Origin: an uncultured Limosilactobacillus sp.
GTDB taxonomy: Bacteria; Bacillota; Bacilli; Lactobacillales; Lactobacillaceae
Assembly (NCBI RefSeq): GCF_934202705.1
Contig: NZ_CAKPYE010000005.1
Coordinates: 89,372 to 153,371 of the forward strand
Length of the DNA stretch: 64,000 nucleotides
Direction: 5' to 3'
The notes beneath the pieces are model-generated. The model ran no database searches and had not been told where the DNA came from. It saw only the letters and a list, made by a program, of their open reading frames with translations. Below are positions 17,989 through 26,135 of this stretch, piece by piece. Made by a program: the position numbers and the translations under genes. Within the stretch, counting starts at the first letter, position 1. Each line of letters begins with the position of its first letter.

Positions 17989-18834
17989 TTATATTATAGC
18001 AGGGTTTAGCGACTTTGACGATCGTCTAGTTTCTTCACTAGGCGATTTTTTTGTACTTTCATACTCAAATAAAGCGATATCTTTTACATCGAAATGATAG
18101 TTAATATTTGCTGTTTTTTGAATTGGTTTAGCAGGAACATTAGACTTCACAGGGGGCACTGGCAGTTTTACAGAAGCGAGAACTCCTCCTTTTACCCAAA
18201 CTGGCCAATTTGTTTTTCCTGCAACAACTCCATTTGGATCCTCGCTTGTTCTATAACGATCCCAAATAGAAATTAAAGTCCAAGTGCCATCTCCATTATC
18301 TAATGCTTCATATGGAACTAGATTCAAATTATACTTAGTTGACTGATTCCAATCATTTCTATGTATATAAGCACCTAAAGCATTGTTTTTAACCAAATTC
18401 CATATATAATCGACACTCGCCCCTGGCACATCACTTCCTTCTTTGGAAACTGCTCCTATAAATTTACCTGTCTCAACAGGCAATGAACCTTTTGGGAGTG
18501 CACACACATAAGTGTCAAAGAAACCATAATCAGGCATGTCAGCTCTACCTGGGCGTTCTGATGAACCATGCGTAATGTCTAACTTGACGTTAGTTACGAT
18601 TACTTTTGATTTCACAAGATCATAATGCCAAGTAACGTCATAATTAATGGTTACGTTATAGTTACCACCGTTTGTTGCATGTTGTGAGCCAACAGCATGT
18701 TGATCTGCTTCTAATGATTTAAGTTGGCTATTATATTCGGTTAATTTTTCTTCATAGTTTTGCTGAATCTCACTATTATTTTGATTCCATTTGTCTAATT
18801 CTTCGTCATATTCTTTGTTATTTCGAATCTGAGT
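17989..18834 (-). CDS. Silent adhesin-domain cassette A (no start codon, no anchor)
   Basis: The frame is open from ACT CAG at 18834 to the TAA at 17989-17991, with no signal peptide, promoter or LPXTG. The reading starts TQIRNN, runs through a Gln/Asn coiled coil into a beta-rich GbpC-like domain and ends NYHFDVKD plus a basic tail. An ATG-initiated frame begins only at 18615, inside the domain. The sequence is diverged from the expressed copy but has the same start and end junctions. It is in the same orientation and frame as cassette B, separated from it by two in-frame stops. I interpret it as donor sequence for exchange with the expressed adhesin. Confidence 0.7.
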   Translation of the reverse strand, partial: TQIRNNKEYDEELDKWNQNNSEIQQNYEEKLTEYNSQLKSLEADQHAVGSQHATNGGNYNVTINYDVTWHYDLVKSKVIVTNVKLDITHGSSERPGRADMPDYGFFDTYVCALPKGSLPVETGKFIGAVSKEGSDVPGASVDYIWNLVKNNALGAYIHRNDWNQSTKYNLNLVPYEALDNGDGTWTLISIWDRYRTSEDPNGVVAGKTNWPVWVKGGVLASVKLPVPPVKSNVPAKPIQKTANINYHFDVKDIALFEYESTKKSPSEETRRSSKSLNPAII

Positions 18835-18873
18835 AGTGATATTAAATCAAACTTTACTTTCACTTACGAAAGC
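18825..18873 (-). repeat. Inter-cassette spacer A/B with exchange site 1
   Basis: The minus strand reads CTTTCGTAAGTGAAAG (a CTTTC/GAAAG inverted repeat), then TTTGATTTAATATCACTACTC and AGATTC. The same spacer, nearly base for base, joins cassettes C and D at 20687-20735. It encodes AFVSESK, a stop and FNITTQ in frame on both sides. Confidence 0.75.
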
Positions 18874-18891
18874 AGAAAAACCTTCCATAAA

Positions 18892-19587
18892 TTAACTGCA
18901 GTTAATATTTACATCGAAATGATAGTGAATTTCTGAAGATTTTCGCATTGGAACTTCAATGTTCTTCTTCAAATTACCATTTCGCCATTGAATATGCCAA
19001 TTATGATGTGTGTCGTCGTTAGTATTACCTCGCATTAACGTTTTAAAAATGGTAAATGTACCATCACTGTTACGATTGACCGTGTATGGAACAATTCCTG
19101 AATCATTATAGTGAATTGAGTACTCCTCGCTTTTATTATTTTGAGCAGTAAAAGCAAATACATCCTTCTTATTCAGACCATATTTTGACCAAAGCGAATC
19201 ACCAGTGACACCTGGTATGTCTCCATTTGGATAAGCAAAATCCCCGGTTTCTTGAGGCAAGTTGGCATTAGGATTAGCTATAATAATGGCGTCCCAAAAG
19301 CCACCACCCTTTTGTGTTGGTTCTTCTCTCGATAAATGGAAGTTAATAGAGGTAACCACAATTTGATCAGTATCTGGCTTGTAATGATAGGTGGCAGTAT
19401 AGGTATAATCAAACTTGAAGTAACCATTCTTACCATCGGTTCCCCAATTCAAAGTTCCAGATCCTGAAATGGTTTGATCACTTTCGAGTTTTTTTATTTC
19501 CTTTGCATAATCATTGTTGTTTCGAATCTGAGTAATAAAAGTAAATATCAATAAAAGTACTAGTATTTTGATTAGTAACATTAACAA
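18892..19587 (-). CDS. Silent adhesin-domain cassette B (no anchor)
   Basis: The cassette proper begins at TQIRNNNDYAKE (ACT CAG, about 19531) and ends HYHFDVNINCS with a TAA at 18892-18894. The apparent start at 19587 or 19581 adds a short hydrophobic stretch but has no ribosome site or cleavage signal, so translation from it is doubtful. The domain is beta-rich and shares SSEIHYHFDV with the expressed adhesin. Compared with cassettes C and D it is shorter and belongs to the same subtype as A. Confidence 0.7.
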   Translation of the reverse strand: MLMLLIKILVLLLIFTFITQIRNNNDYAKEIKKLESDQTISGSGTLNWGTDGKNGYFKFDYTYTATYHYKPDTDQIVVTSINFHLSREEPTQKGGGFWDAIIIANPNANLPQETGDFAYPNGDIPGVTGDSLWSKYGLNKKDVFAFTAQNNKSEEYSIHYNDSGIVPYTVNRNSDGTFTIFKTLMRGNTNDDTHHNWHIQWRNGNLKKNIEVPMRKSSEIHYHFDVNINCS

Positions 19588-19662
19588 CTCAACAATATTT
19601 ATAGATAATTGTTCGTTTAATTTTCATACAATTAGTTAGAAAAACAGCAAATTACTAATCCT

Positions 19663-20712
19663 ACTCAGAATCAAGAAGCAGCGGCTTATCAAAAACAGTT
19701 AGACGATTACAAAAAGAAACTGAACAATAATCAAGTAGCTGCCAACTCCATTATTCAAGATCTTAAATTGGGGAATGAGCCTAACGCTAAGGTTTCGTTT
19801 TCCGTTGATGATTCATCTGTTACTGCTGTTGCAGTAACACGTAATCCTAACGATGATTCAACCATTTTTCCAGATATCTGGCCAAACTCAAAGGGATCAA
19901 AAGGTGAACACGCTGTGGGTCAATCTGGATATGTATATGTAACTGTTCCTAACAACGTCAACGGGAATGCTGTTACAGTAACCTTCGACAATTTACAAAA
20001 CAGTAGCTATCTTGGTCATAAGATTTCAAAAATCGTGACGGTTTTCCATGATTTAGTAGTTGACGGTGGATCAAACCATCGAATCGCTATCTCTAATAAT
20101 CCTTACTATGGTATTTTTGTTGTGGGCGTTACCAATACAGGAGTAAAACGCTACTATTACGATGAAAAAGGAAATCGCATTACCTTTAATGATGGTGAAG
20201 ACGGTGGTGGTGCTTGGCTGACAGCAGGTTCTCTTAATGCTGGATCTGGTCGAACGGAAGAAGCTCAACTAACATCTAGTGGAAAAGCTTATGGATTTTA
20301 TGGTTCTACAGTAACGGTTCACAATAATAACTTAATTTACTCAGATCATGTTAACGAACCAGGAGCAGACTTAACTCCGGCTGGCAAAACTGGTTTTGGT
20401 GATGGAACTTTGGCACCAGGGCTTAATCAAGAAAATAAATGGTGGGACACAGATCAAGGGTTAAATGATCCCAACGCTTATATGGGGGCTGGTGTTTTCC
20501 ATGTAACCGGTGATTACACAGATGTAAACTTTACTGTTACGTCATCGTATAATCAATTTAATTCGTGGTTTACGTTATCTACACTAATTCCTCAAGATGG
20601 TTTCAAAATTACTCCACCAACCAATACTGTTCACTATCATTTCGATGTAAGAACTAAACTCCCTTTATTTAAGGATGATTATCCAGCTTTCGTAAGTGAA
20701 AGCAAATTTTGA
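19663..20712 (+). CDS. Silent adhesin-domain cassette C, inverted relative to the adhesin
   Basis: Open from ACT CAG at 19663 to the TGA at 20710. It starts TQNQEAAAYQKQ, contains a GbpC-like domain closely resembling the expressed one (NSSYLGHKISKIV, YYYDEKGNRITF, YGSTVTVHNNNLIYSD) and ends HYHFDVRTK followed by AFVSESKF. The only in-frame start for most of the domain is a TTG at 19768 without a ribosome site. No promoter, signal peptide or LPXTG. It is in inverted orientation to the expressed copy, so site-specific recombination between them would invert, not delete. Confidence 0.75.
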   Translation, partial: TQNQEAAAYQKQLDDYKKKLNNNQVAANSIIQDLKLGNEPNAKVSFSVDDSSVTAVAVTRNPNDDSTIFPDIWPNSKGSKGEHAVGQSGYVYVTVPNNVNGNAVTVTFDNLQNSSYLGHKISKIVTVFHDLVVDGGSNHRIAISNNPYYGIFVVGVTNTGVKRYYYDEKGNRITFNDGEDGGGAWLTAGSLNAGSGRTEEAQLTSSGKAYGFYGSTVTVHNNNLIYSDHVNEPGADLTPAGKTGFGDGTLAPGLNQENKWWDTDQGLNDPNAYMGAGVFHVTGDYTDVNFTVTSSYNQFNSWFTLSTLIPQDGFKITPPTNTVHYHFDVRTKLPLFKDDYPAFVSESKF

Positions 20713-20735
20713 TTTAATATCACTACTCAGAAACA
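20687..20735 (+). repeat. Inter-cassette spacer C/D with exchange site 1
   Basis: CTTTCGTAAGTGAAAG followed by TTTGATTTAATATCACTACTC and AGAAAC. It is nearly identical to the spacer at 18825-18873 on the other strand. Cassette D is in the same frame as C, separated by one TGA. Confidence 0.75.
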
Positions 20736-21681
20736 AGCTTGGAGTAAATGGAATGAAGATAACAGCACAAGTAACGCTATTATTTCAGACCAAATTCAAC
20801 AACATTTAATATTAGGCCATGAACCACAGGCTACTTCGAATATCAAAGTTGTGACTGGAAACCTTATTTCAAAAAATGATTGGGGTACTTATGATTGGGG
20901 AGCTTCTTCAAGTGAAGGAGGTTCTCAGACTGATAGCAATACTACGTATGTCATTCATGAGCAAGGACCAGTGGCTGGAACTGTAGCTACCATTACTTAC
21001 AGTAATCTAAAAAACTCTTACTATTTAGACGAAAATGGCACTAAGCATCAAATATCAAAGATTGTGAGAACATTCAGCAACCTTTTAGGTACAAGTAGAA
21101 AGCATTGGGCTGACGTTAACTATCATACTAGTCCTAATTTATATAACAACGCTAACCCAGCATTGGTAATTTACGGCGACCCTACTGACGGTTTTTGGTA
21201 TAACTGGTCGGACGGTGTTACGCTGCGTGACCAATTTTATGATGAACAAGGCAACACTATCAATATGAGTAAGAATGCTTATGTTTCCATTTCGTCATTA
21301 AACAATGAATATCGCCCCGAGTATAGTGATGATCCTGACAATTCTCATGTGGAAGGAGTTAAAGTGATTTCAGGTGGAAGGGCTTTAGCTTTAGCTGGTT
21401 CTTCAATATCAGTTCACGATGATAATGAATTGTATAGTGACACAAATAATTCGCAGAATCAACCTACCCAGTACAAAGACTGGGACAGCAGGAAAAGTCC
21501 TTATCAATTCTACGGTTCAGGAATTGTTAAATTAAACGGATCGGATTTAGAACTACGATTTTTCACACGAGGAAACAATAAAGATGTTGCTTCAAACGTT
21601 TGGGCTTATTACTCTACGATTATTCCTCAGACAGATAATCCTAGAGATACTATTCACTATCATTTCGATGTAACTAAATAA
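20725..21681 (+). CDS. Silent adhesin-domain cassette D, inverted relative to the adhesin
   Basis: Open from ACT CAG at 20725 to the TAA at 21679-21681. It begins TQKQAWSKWNED and carries a GbpC-like domain parallel to the expressed adhesin (NSYYLDENGTKHQISKIV, QFYDEQGNTINMS, AGSSISVHDDNELYSD). It ends HYHFDVTK and stop, immediately after exchange site 2. Without a signal peptide or anchor it cannot function as a surface protein where it lies. A bidirectional terminator follows at 21711-21749. Confidence 0.75.
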   Translation, partial: TQKQAWSKWNEDNSTSNAIISDQIQQHLILGHEPQATSNIKVVTGNLISKNDWGTYDWGASSSEGGSQTDSNTTYVIHEQGPVAGTVATITYSNLKNSYYLDENGTKHQISKIVRTFSNLLGTSRKHWADVNYHTSPNLYNNANPALVIYGDPTDGFWYNWSDGVTLRDQFYDEQGNTINMSKNAYVSISSLNNEYRPEYSDDPDNSHVEGVKVISGGRALALAGSSISVHDDNELYSDTNNSQNQPTQYKDWDSRKSPYQFYGSGIVKLNGSDLELRFFTRGNNKDVASNVWAYYSTIIPQTDNPRDTIHYHFDVTK

Positions 21682-21710
21682 TAGCTATTGTAGCGTGCTT
21701 AAACCACAGA

Positions 21711-21749
21711 AAAAGCACCTCCTAGATTTGATCTAAGAGATGCTTTTTT
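21711..21749. terminator. Bidirectional terminator between cassette D and the surface-exclusion gene
   Basis: AAAAGCACCTCCTAGAT and ATCTAAGAGATGCTTTT form a stem with T tracts on both sides. It closes the cassette array on the right. Confidence 0.7.
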
Positions 21750-21791
21750 AGTTGGCTTACATATCAAACTAGTTGAATCGGCATATTAAGA

Positions 21792-24700
21792 CTAGTTCCG
21801 CTTACGTAAGCCAAGAACAGCTAACATACTTACCATCACTAATCCTAAACCAGCTAATGCAGAAGTGTTTTCGTTACCAGTTTGTGGTAAGGAAGTCTTC
21901 TTATTATTAGTGGCATTAGCACTGGCTAAAGTTTTGGTAGTTTGTGAGTTACCATTTAAGCTTAAGTCAGCAACTAATTCACCATTGGCATTGTAAACTC
22001 GACCATTTTTAACTGACCAACCGTCAACTGGATTTCCATTAGCATCCAGAACCCGACCATTTACAATTTGGTAGCCATTTGGTAAGGATACGGAAACATT
22101 GTTTTTAGCTGGTTGAGCTAAAACATGTAATACTACATGTACTGTCCGATGTGATCCATCAGGGAAAGTAATCAAAACATCTTCAGTGTGATCACCATTA
22201 ACTTTTGAATCAGCTAGTACTTGGTTAAGATCAGCCCAGGTTGCTTTAGTTCCAGCAGGAATCTTACCATCCCAGTTAGCTAAGGTCGTTGTTCCCTGAT
22301 CAGCGCTAGCTGGTAAAACAATAAAGACTGAAGCTGCTGTAGTTGAGTTTTGACTAGTATCAGTAGTCAATTCAAAACCATTAGTGATTTGTGGAGTTGG
22401 TAGCTCATCGCCATTATGAATGGTGTATTCAGGAGTAACGGTAACATGATCACCGTAAATCATATCATCAGTCCATAAGCTAGCCTTTGCTTGATCAACG
22501 TCTTGTTGAGCTGACTTTACCGCATCTGTGGCAGTCTGCACAGCAGCCTTTGCACTATCAACATCTTTTTGAAGAGCAGCTAATTTCTTTGCATCATCAT
22601 CTAACTTTTGGTTAGCTTGATCATAAGCAGCTTGTTTAGTAGTCAGTTCCTGCTTAGCATTAGCTAACAATTGAGGAGCGTTTTGTAAGTCAGTTAAACT
22701 CTTTTTCAGACTGGATAATGTAGCTTGATCATTGGTTAGTTGATCTTTTGCCGTTTGTACAGTTTGTTGCTTTTGAACTAAATCATCATTAGCATTTTGA
22801 AGAGCAGCTTGCTTGTTGCTGAGGTTTTGCTTAGCCTCATCCAATGCTTTTTGTTCAGTTGCCAACTGAGTTTTAGCCTTATCAACATTTGCTTGCTTAG
22901 TAGCAAGATCTGCTTGATAAGCATCCAATGTACTCTTTGCCTGAGCTTGAACATCAGTATCATTTTGCAAAGTAGTCTTAAGAACACCTAATTGAGTTGT
23001 GGCAGCATCTAGAGTTTGCTTAGCATTATCAGCTTTAGTTTGAGCTGGAGATACAGCATTATTAGCATTGTCTAATGCAGCCTTTGCTGAAGAAAGCTCA
23101 CTTTGTGCAGTTTCATTAGCTGTCTTTTTAGCTGATTCATTATTTTGCGCATTAGTTAGTTGCGTTTGATCGTTACCTAACTTAGTGGTTACAGTAGCCT
23201 TTTGTGCTTCCAGTTCAGATAAACGATCTGGAACTGCAACATTAGTAGTAGCTAATTGGTCATACTTGCTATTAGCAACAGAATTATTGGAAGTGCTGTC
23301 CGTATCAACGTCTGATACAGTAATAAAGTGCAGCTGATCCATTGAATCAACCATAACTCCTAATGCTTCAGACTTAGCACCAACTGAATTTTTCATTAAC
23401 CCCGTTAAAGCAGTTGCGTGTCCCCAATCACTACCTTTGTCATCAAATAACATAGATACAATCATCGAGTAAAGATTTTGTTTTACTTGGTCAAGAGTCT
23501 CCGTATGAGTTTGAGGCTTAAGATTTTCTGGATTCCCATCCCAATTGGAGGAACCTAGTGACTCATATGATTGATGATAAGTATCATCTAACGTTGCATG
23601 TTGTAATCCGTAATCTGCCGCTACTCTATTGATAGCTTGAACATCATGCCAATTTTTTGTAAACATATTCCACGCATCGCTATCATAAGCAGCTGCAATA
23701 GATTTAGCAAAGGCCAAGCTCCCATTATTAATGGTTAATTCAGGCATTCCAAATGCTTTCCGGATCGGGTTTAACAATTGAGCAACAAATTGCGTCAATT
23801 CCGTTTCTTCCTTATCACTTAACTGATTATTTGGCCCGTATGTTAACGTTACATTCTGATCAGTCTTACTGTGCTTGTAAGAATTAGAAAGTCCTGCATT
23901 CTTGTATGCTTCAACAGCTTCCTTATTAGCATCACTAGGATCATTTTCATAGTTCTTCAAAGCTTCTACATAGCCAGCCGGTAAAGTGATTTTATTGATG
24001 CTGTTAAGATCATCATTAATGTTCTTTAAATCAGTATTATCCTTGTCAACTGCGGATTGAGCTTCCTTAGTTGCCGTTTGGGCATTTTGATAATTGATCG
24101 CTGCTGTGGTAGCCGCATCATTTTTATCGTTGTAGTTGCTTTGAGCAGTTTGAGCGTTCTTCTTGGCTTCGTCTAATGCATTATCCGCACTTTGCTTAGC
24201 ATCATTAGCTTCGTCAACCGCCTTTTGTTGATCATTAACTGCATTTTGGTCAGCATTTACTTTAGCGGTAGCATCATCATAAGCTTTTTGTGCCTTACCA
24301 GAGTTAGAATTATTCAAAATATCCTGGGCGTTGTTTAGGTTATTTTGGGCCTTGTTAACCGTGTCGGTTTGATTATCAACTGTCTTTTGTGCACCATCGA
24401 CATCGTTCTGAGCTTTTGAAACACCTTGCTGAGAAGTGGTTACATTATCATTAGCGGTCTTGATGGCAGCTTGATCATTATTGATCTTCGTGTTTTGATC
24501 TTCAACCGCTTTCGATGCTTGCTTAATGGCATCTGGAGTAGCTTTATCAGCATTGGCTTGCGCTTCGTTAACCTTGCTCTGCGCATCATCAACCGCTGAC
24601 TTAGCGTTATTAGTAGCCGTTTGACTATTATTGACAACTTGTTGTTGGGCATCAGCCTTACTTTGGGCATCATTTAAAGCTTTGTTGGCACTATCAGCAC

Positions 24701-24923
24701 TTTGGTTGGCTTGGTTTAAGCCCGCCTTAGCGTCGTCATAATTTTGTTGAGCCTTCTTGGCTTCTTGTTGCCGTTGGGAAACCACTTGTTGAGCCGGAAC
24801 AGTGGCTTCATGATTAGTATCCGTACTATCAGCCTTGGCCGTGTTGGTTGTTGCCACAACTCCAGTAACAGTGGCTAAAGTAGCACCAGTTAGAACAGCT
24901 AATTTCTTTTCTTGCCGATTCAT
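21792..24923 (-). CDS. LPXTG surface-exclusion protein (SEC10/PgrA family, PrgA-like)
   Basis: 1043 residues. Signal peptide at residues 1-31 (ending NTAKAD), then a long Ala/Gln/Asp coiled coil to about 300. A globular SEC10/PgrA surface-exclusion domain lies at about 310-550 (LPAGYVEALKNY, LNPIRKAFGMPEL, GSDWGHATALTG). A second coiled coil, a beta C-terminal part with SGWSVKNGRVYN-like repeats and LPQTGNENTSALAG with stalk and RKRN tail follow. In enterococcal pCF10 the equivalent PrgA reduces entry of a second copy of the plasmid and lies next to PrgB. Here the pair is split by the recombinase and cassettes. Ribosome site GGAGGAG. Confidence 0.9.
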   Translation of the reverse strand: MNRQEKKLAVLTGATLATVTGVVATTNTAKADSTDTNHEATVPAQQVVSQRQQEAKKAQQNYDDAKAGLNQANQSADSANKALNDAQSKADAQQQVVNNSQTATNNAKSAVDDAQSKVNEAQANADKATPDAIKQASKAVEDQNTKINNDQAAIKTANDNVTTSQQGVSKAQNDVDGAQKTVDNQTDTVNKAQNNLNNAQDILNNSNSGKAQKAYDDATAKVNADQNAVNDQQKAVDEANDAKQSADNALDEAKKNAQTAQSNYNDKNDAATTAAINYQNAQTATKEAQSAVDKDNTDLKNINDDLNSINKITLPAGYVEALKNYENDPSDANKEAVEAYKNAGLSNSYKHSKTDQNVTLTYGPNNQLSDKEETELTQFVAQLLNPIRKAFGMPELTINNGSLAFAKSIAAAYDSDAWNMFTKNWHDVQAINRVAADYGLQHATLDDTYHQSYESLGSSNWDGNPENLKPQTHTETLDQVKQNLYSMIVSMLFDDKGSDWGHATALTGLMKNSVGAKSEALGVMVDSMDQLHFITVSDVDTDSTSNNSVANSKYDQLATTNVAVPDRLSELEAQKATVTTKLGNDQTQLTNAQNNESAKKTANETAQSELSSAKAALDNANNAVSPAQTKADNAKQTLDAATTQLGVLKTTLQNDTDVQAQAKSTLDAYQADLATKQANVDKAKTQLATEQKALDEAKQNLSNKQAALQNANDDLVQKQQTVQTAKDQLTNDQATLSSLKKSLTDLQNAPQLLANAKQELTTKQAAYDQANQKLDDDAKKLAALQKDVDSAKAAVQTATDAVKSAQQDVDQAKASLWTDDMIYGDHVTVTPEYTIHNGDELPTPQITNGFELTTDTSQNSTTAASVFIVLPASADQGTTTLANWDGKIPAGTKATWADLNQVLADSKVNGDHTEDVLITFPDGSHRTVHVVLHVLAQPAKNNVSVSLPNGYQIVNGRVLDANGNPVDGWSVKNGRVYNANGELVADLSLNGNSQTTKTLASANATNNKKTSLPQTGNENTSALAGLGLVMVSMLAVLGLRKRN

Positions 24924-25039
24924 ATTTGATCTCCTCCTAATCTTTAATTAATATCCTTGAATCAGTTTACAATTATATTTTACATCTATTTTACTATTTG
25001 TCAATAATATTTTTTAATAAAGTTGAATTAATGTTAATT

Positions 25040-25459
25040 TTAAATTCCCCAACCGCTCATTCGTGACATTAAAACCTGGAGAAACTCGGAATTGTTCTGC
25101 CGAAGTTCCATTTCTAAAGTTCTCGCAACCCGTTTTGTATAGTCGCTTGCTTCAGTATTCTTAAGACCACTTTCAATCAACGCTATTAATTCATTTTGTG
25201 TTCGTTCAAATCGCTGATTAGTGGTTTCTGCATGCTTCAGTAATTGTAGGATTTCAGATTGCTGTTCTTTTGCATCATGGAAAATCTCTGATAACTTCGG
25301 CATTCGCTCTAATGGAATGGTTTCAGGATGCTCTGCATAATTTTTAATCGTTTGCCGGGTCAATCCCATCTTCTCTGCTACCACTTTTTGTGTTAAACCA
25401 AATTCCTTTGGGTTTTTAAGGAGTTCGACGGCCTCCTCAAATTGCGACAATTTACGCAT
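25040..25459 (-). CDS. HTH protein with coiled-coil C-terminus
   Basis: 139 residues. A helix-turn-helix is visible in FGLTQKVVAEKMGLTRQTIKNYAEH (residues 20-44), followed by a helical, coiled-coil-like tail (residues 65-139). Ribosome site GGAAGGGGTGATGAT. It lies upstream of the surface-exclusion gene on the same strand, 116 nt away. A regulatory role there is possible. Confidence 0.7.
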   Translation of the reverse strand: MRKLSQFEEAVELLKNPKEFGLTQKVVAEKMGLTRQTIKNYAEHPETIPLERMPKLSEIFHDAKEQQSEILQLLKHAETTNQRFERTQNELIALIESGLKNTEASDYTKRVARTLEMELRQNNSEFLQVLMSRMSGWGI

Positions 25460-25841
25460 ATCATCACCCCTTCCACATCTTATTTAACATCTATTATACA
25501 ACGATTATTCCTTTTTTCAATGTAATCATGTTATTAGGGTTAAATATAAGTCAATTTAAAAAGCTAGGCCCTAATTCGAGTCTAGCCTGAAATGATTGTT
25601 GCGTCTATTTCATTACCTATCTTAGCAGCACTTATCTTTTTGGTATATAAGTTTAAATAAAAAAGGCGGGTACCAAACGGTATCCACCTAAGCCAGCTTA
25701 TGAGCTAGAAAGCACTCATTGCACACGGCCTAATCATCTTGACAGCTATATTATAGCATACCTTATTTATGATACAATACTAATTGCACATTTAAGCAGG
25801 CTTAGAAAACCTGACTAGTGCCAGAAAGGAGGTTACCTCCA
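25460..25841. other. Intergenic region holding the antitoxin RNA and divergent promoters
   Basis: 25460-25655 shows nothing I recognise beyond AT-rich sequence. 25659-25743 is the antisense RNA gene, 25750-25777 its promoter, and 25785-25841 the toxin mRNA leader with the sequestered ribosome site. Confidence 0.5.
25659..25743 (-). ncRNA. Antisense RNA (RNA II-like) of an Fst-type toxin locus
   Basis: A minus-strand promoter TTGTAT (25777-25772), 16 nt, TATAAT (25755-25750) would start an RNA of about 85 nt. It ends at the hairpin GGTGGATACC/GGTACCCGCC (25688-25665) and T6. Its 5' part is complementary to the direct repeat GCCTAATCATYTTGA, present both in its own gene (25728-25742) and inside the toxin ORF (25855-25869). 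Pairing with the toxin mRNA in trans is the expected control. Confidence 0.6.
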
Positions 25842-25919
25842 ATGTGGCATTTGTGCCTAATCATTTTGATCGTGCCTAGTAAGCACGTTAAACACCTAAT
25901 TAAGTGGCTGCTCAAGTAG
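25842..25919 (+). CDS. Fst-like type I toxin peptide, 25 residues
   Basis: The ORF MWHLCLII..IKWLLK is a single hydrophobic helix with a proline in the middle and a WLLK end, the pattern of Fst/Ldr-family membrane toxins (xxPxx...xxWLxx). AAAGGAGG precedes the ATG and can pair with TTACCTCC just downstream, so the ribosome site is sequestered as described for fst mRNA. A divergent antisense RNA gene and the terminator at 25927-25957 complete the module. It is shorter than Fst (33 residues), so the family call is by pattern. Confidence 0.65.
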   Translation: MWHLCLIILIVPSKHVKHLIKWLLK

Positions 25920-25926
25920 CACCCGT

Positions 25927-25957
25927 AGCGCTTGTTTCTCCGGAAATGGGCGCTTTT
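25927..25957 (+). terminator. Terminator of the Fst-like toxin mRNA
   Basis: AGCGC..TTTC and GAAA..GCGCT form a nearly continuous stem closed by TCCG and followed by a T run. A homologous hairpin occurs at about 28581-28611 on the other strand. Confidence 0.7.
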
Positions 25958-26134
25958 CTATTGCCTAATTTGAAGTTCGTTATGTGTATCATAACACAAT
26001 GAACACACATCACCAACCTGATAGTTGCTATTCGGCAAAATGATATTCACTCTTTCTCGTCCCGGTAGCAACATCACACTACCAACACCATACTTAATAA
26101 ATGTAATTAATCCAAGATTATTACTGGCGGTCAT
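25958..26134 (-). CDS. Small beta-barrel-like protein
   Basis: 58 residues from the ATG at 26134 behind GGGAGGG. The core LGLITFIKYGVGSV matches LGLITKIEAGTVFG of the 58-residue protein at 30906-31082. The alternation of strands with glycines resembles cold-shock/S1-type small barrels (inference). It lies one base after the large polyvalent-type gene. Confidence 0.6.
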   Translation of the reverse strand: MTASNNLGLITFIKYGVGSVMLLPGRERVNIILPNSNYQVGDVCSLCYDTHNELQIRQ

Positions 26135-26135
26135 T

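Noticed and set aside
18892..19587. Cassette B as an independent membrane protein
   Set aside because: Its apparent hydrophobic N-terminus arises from sequence outside the cassette, upstream of the exchange site, and has no ribosome site.
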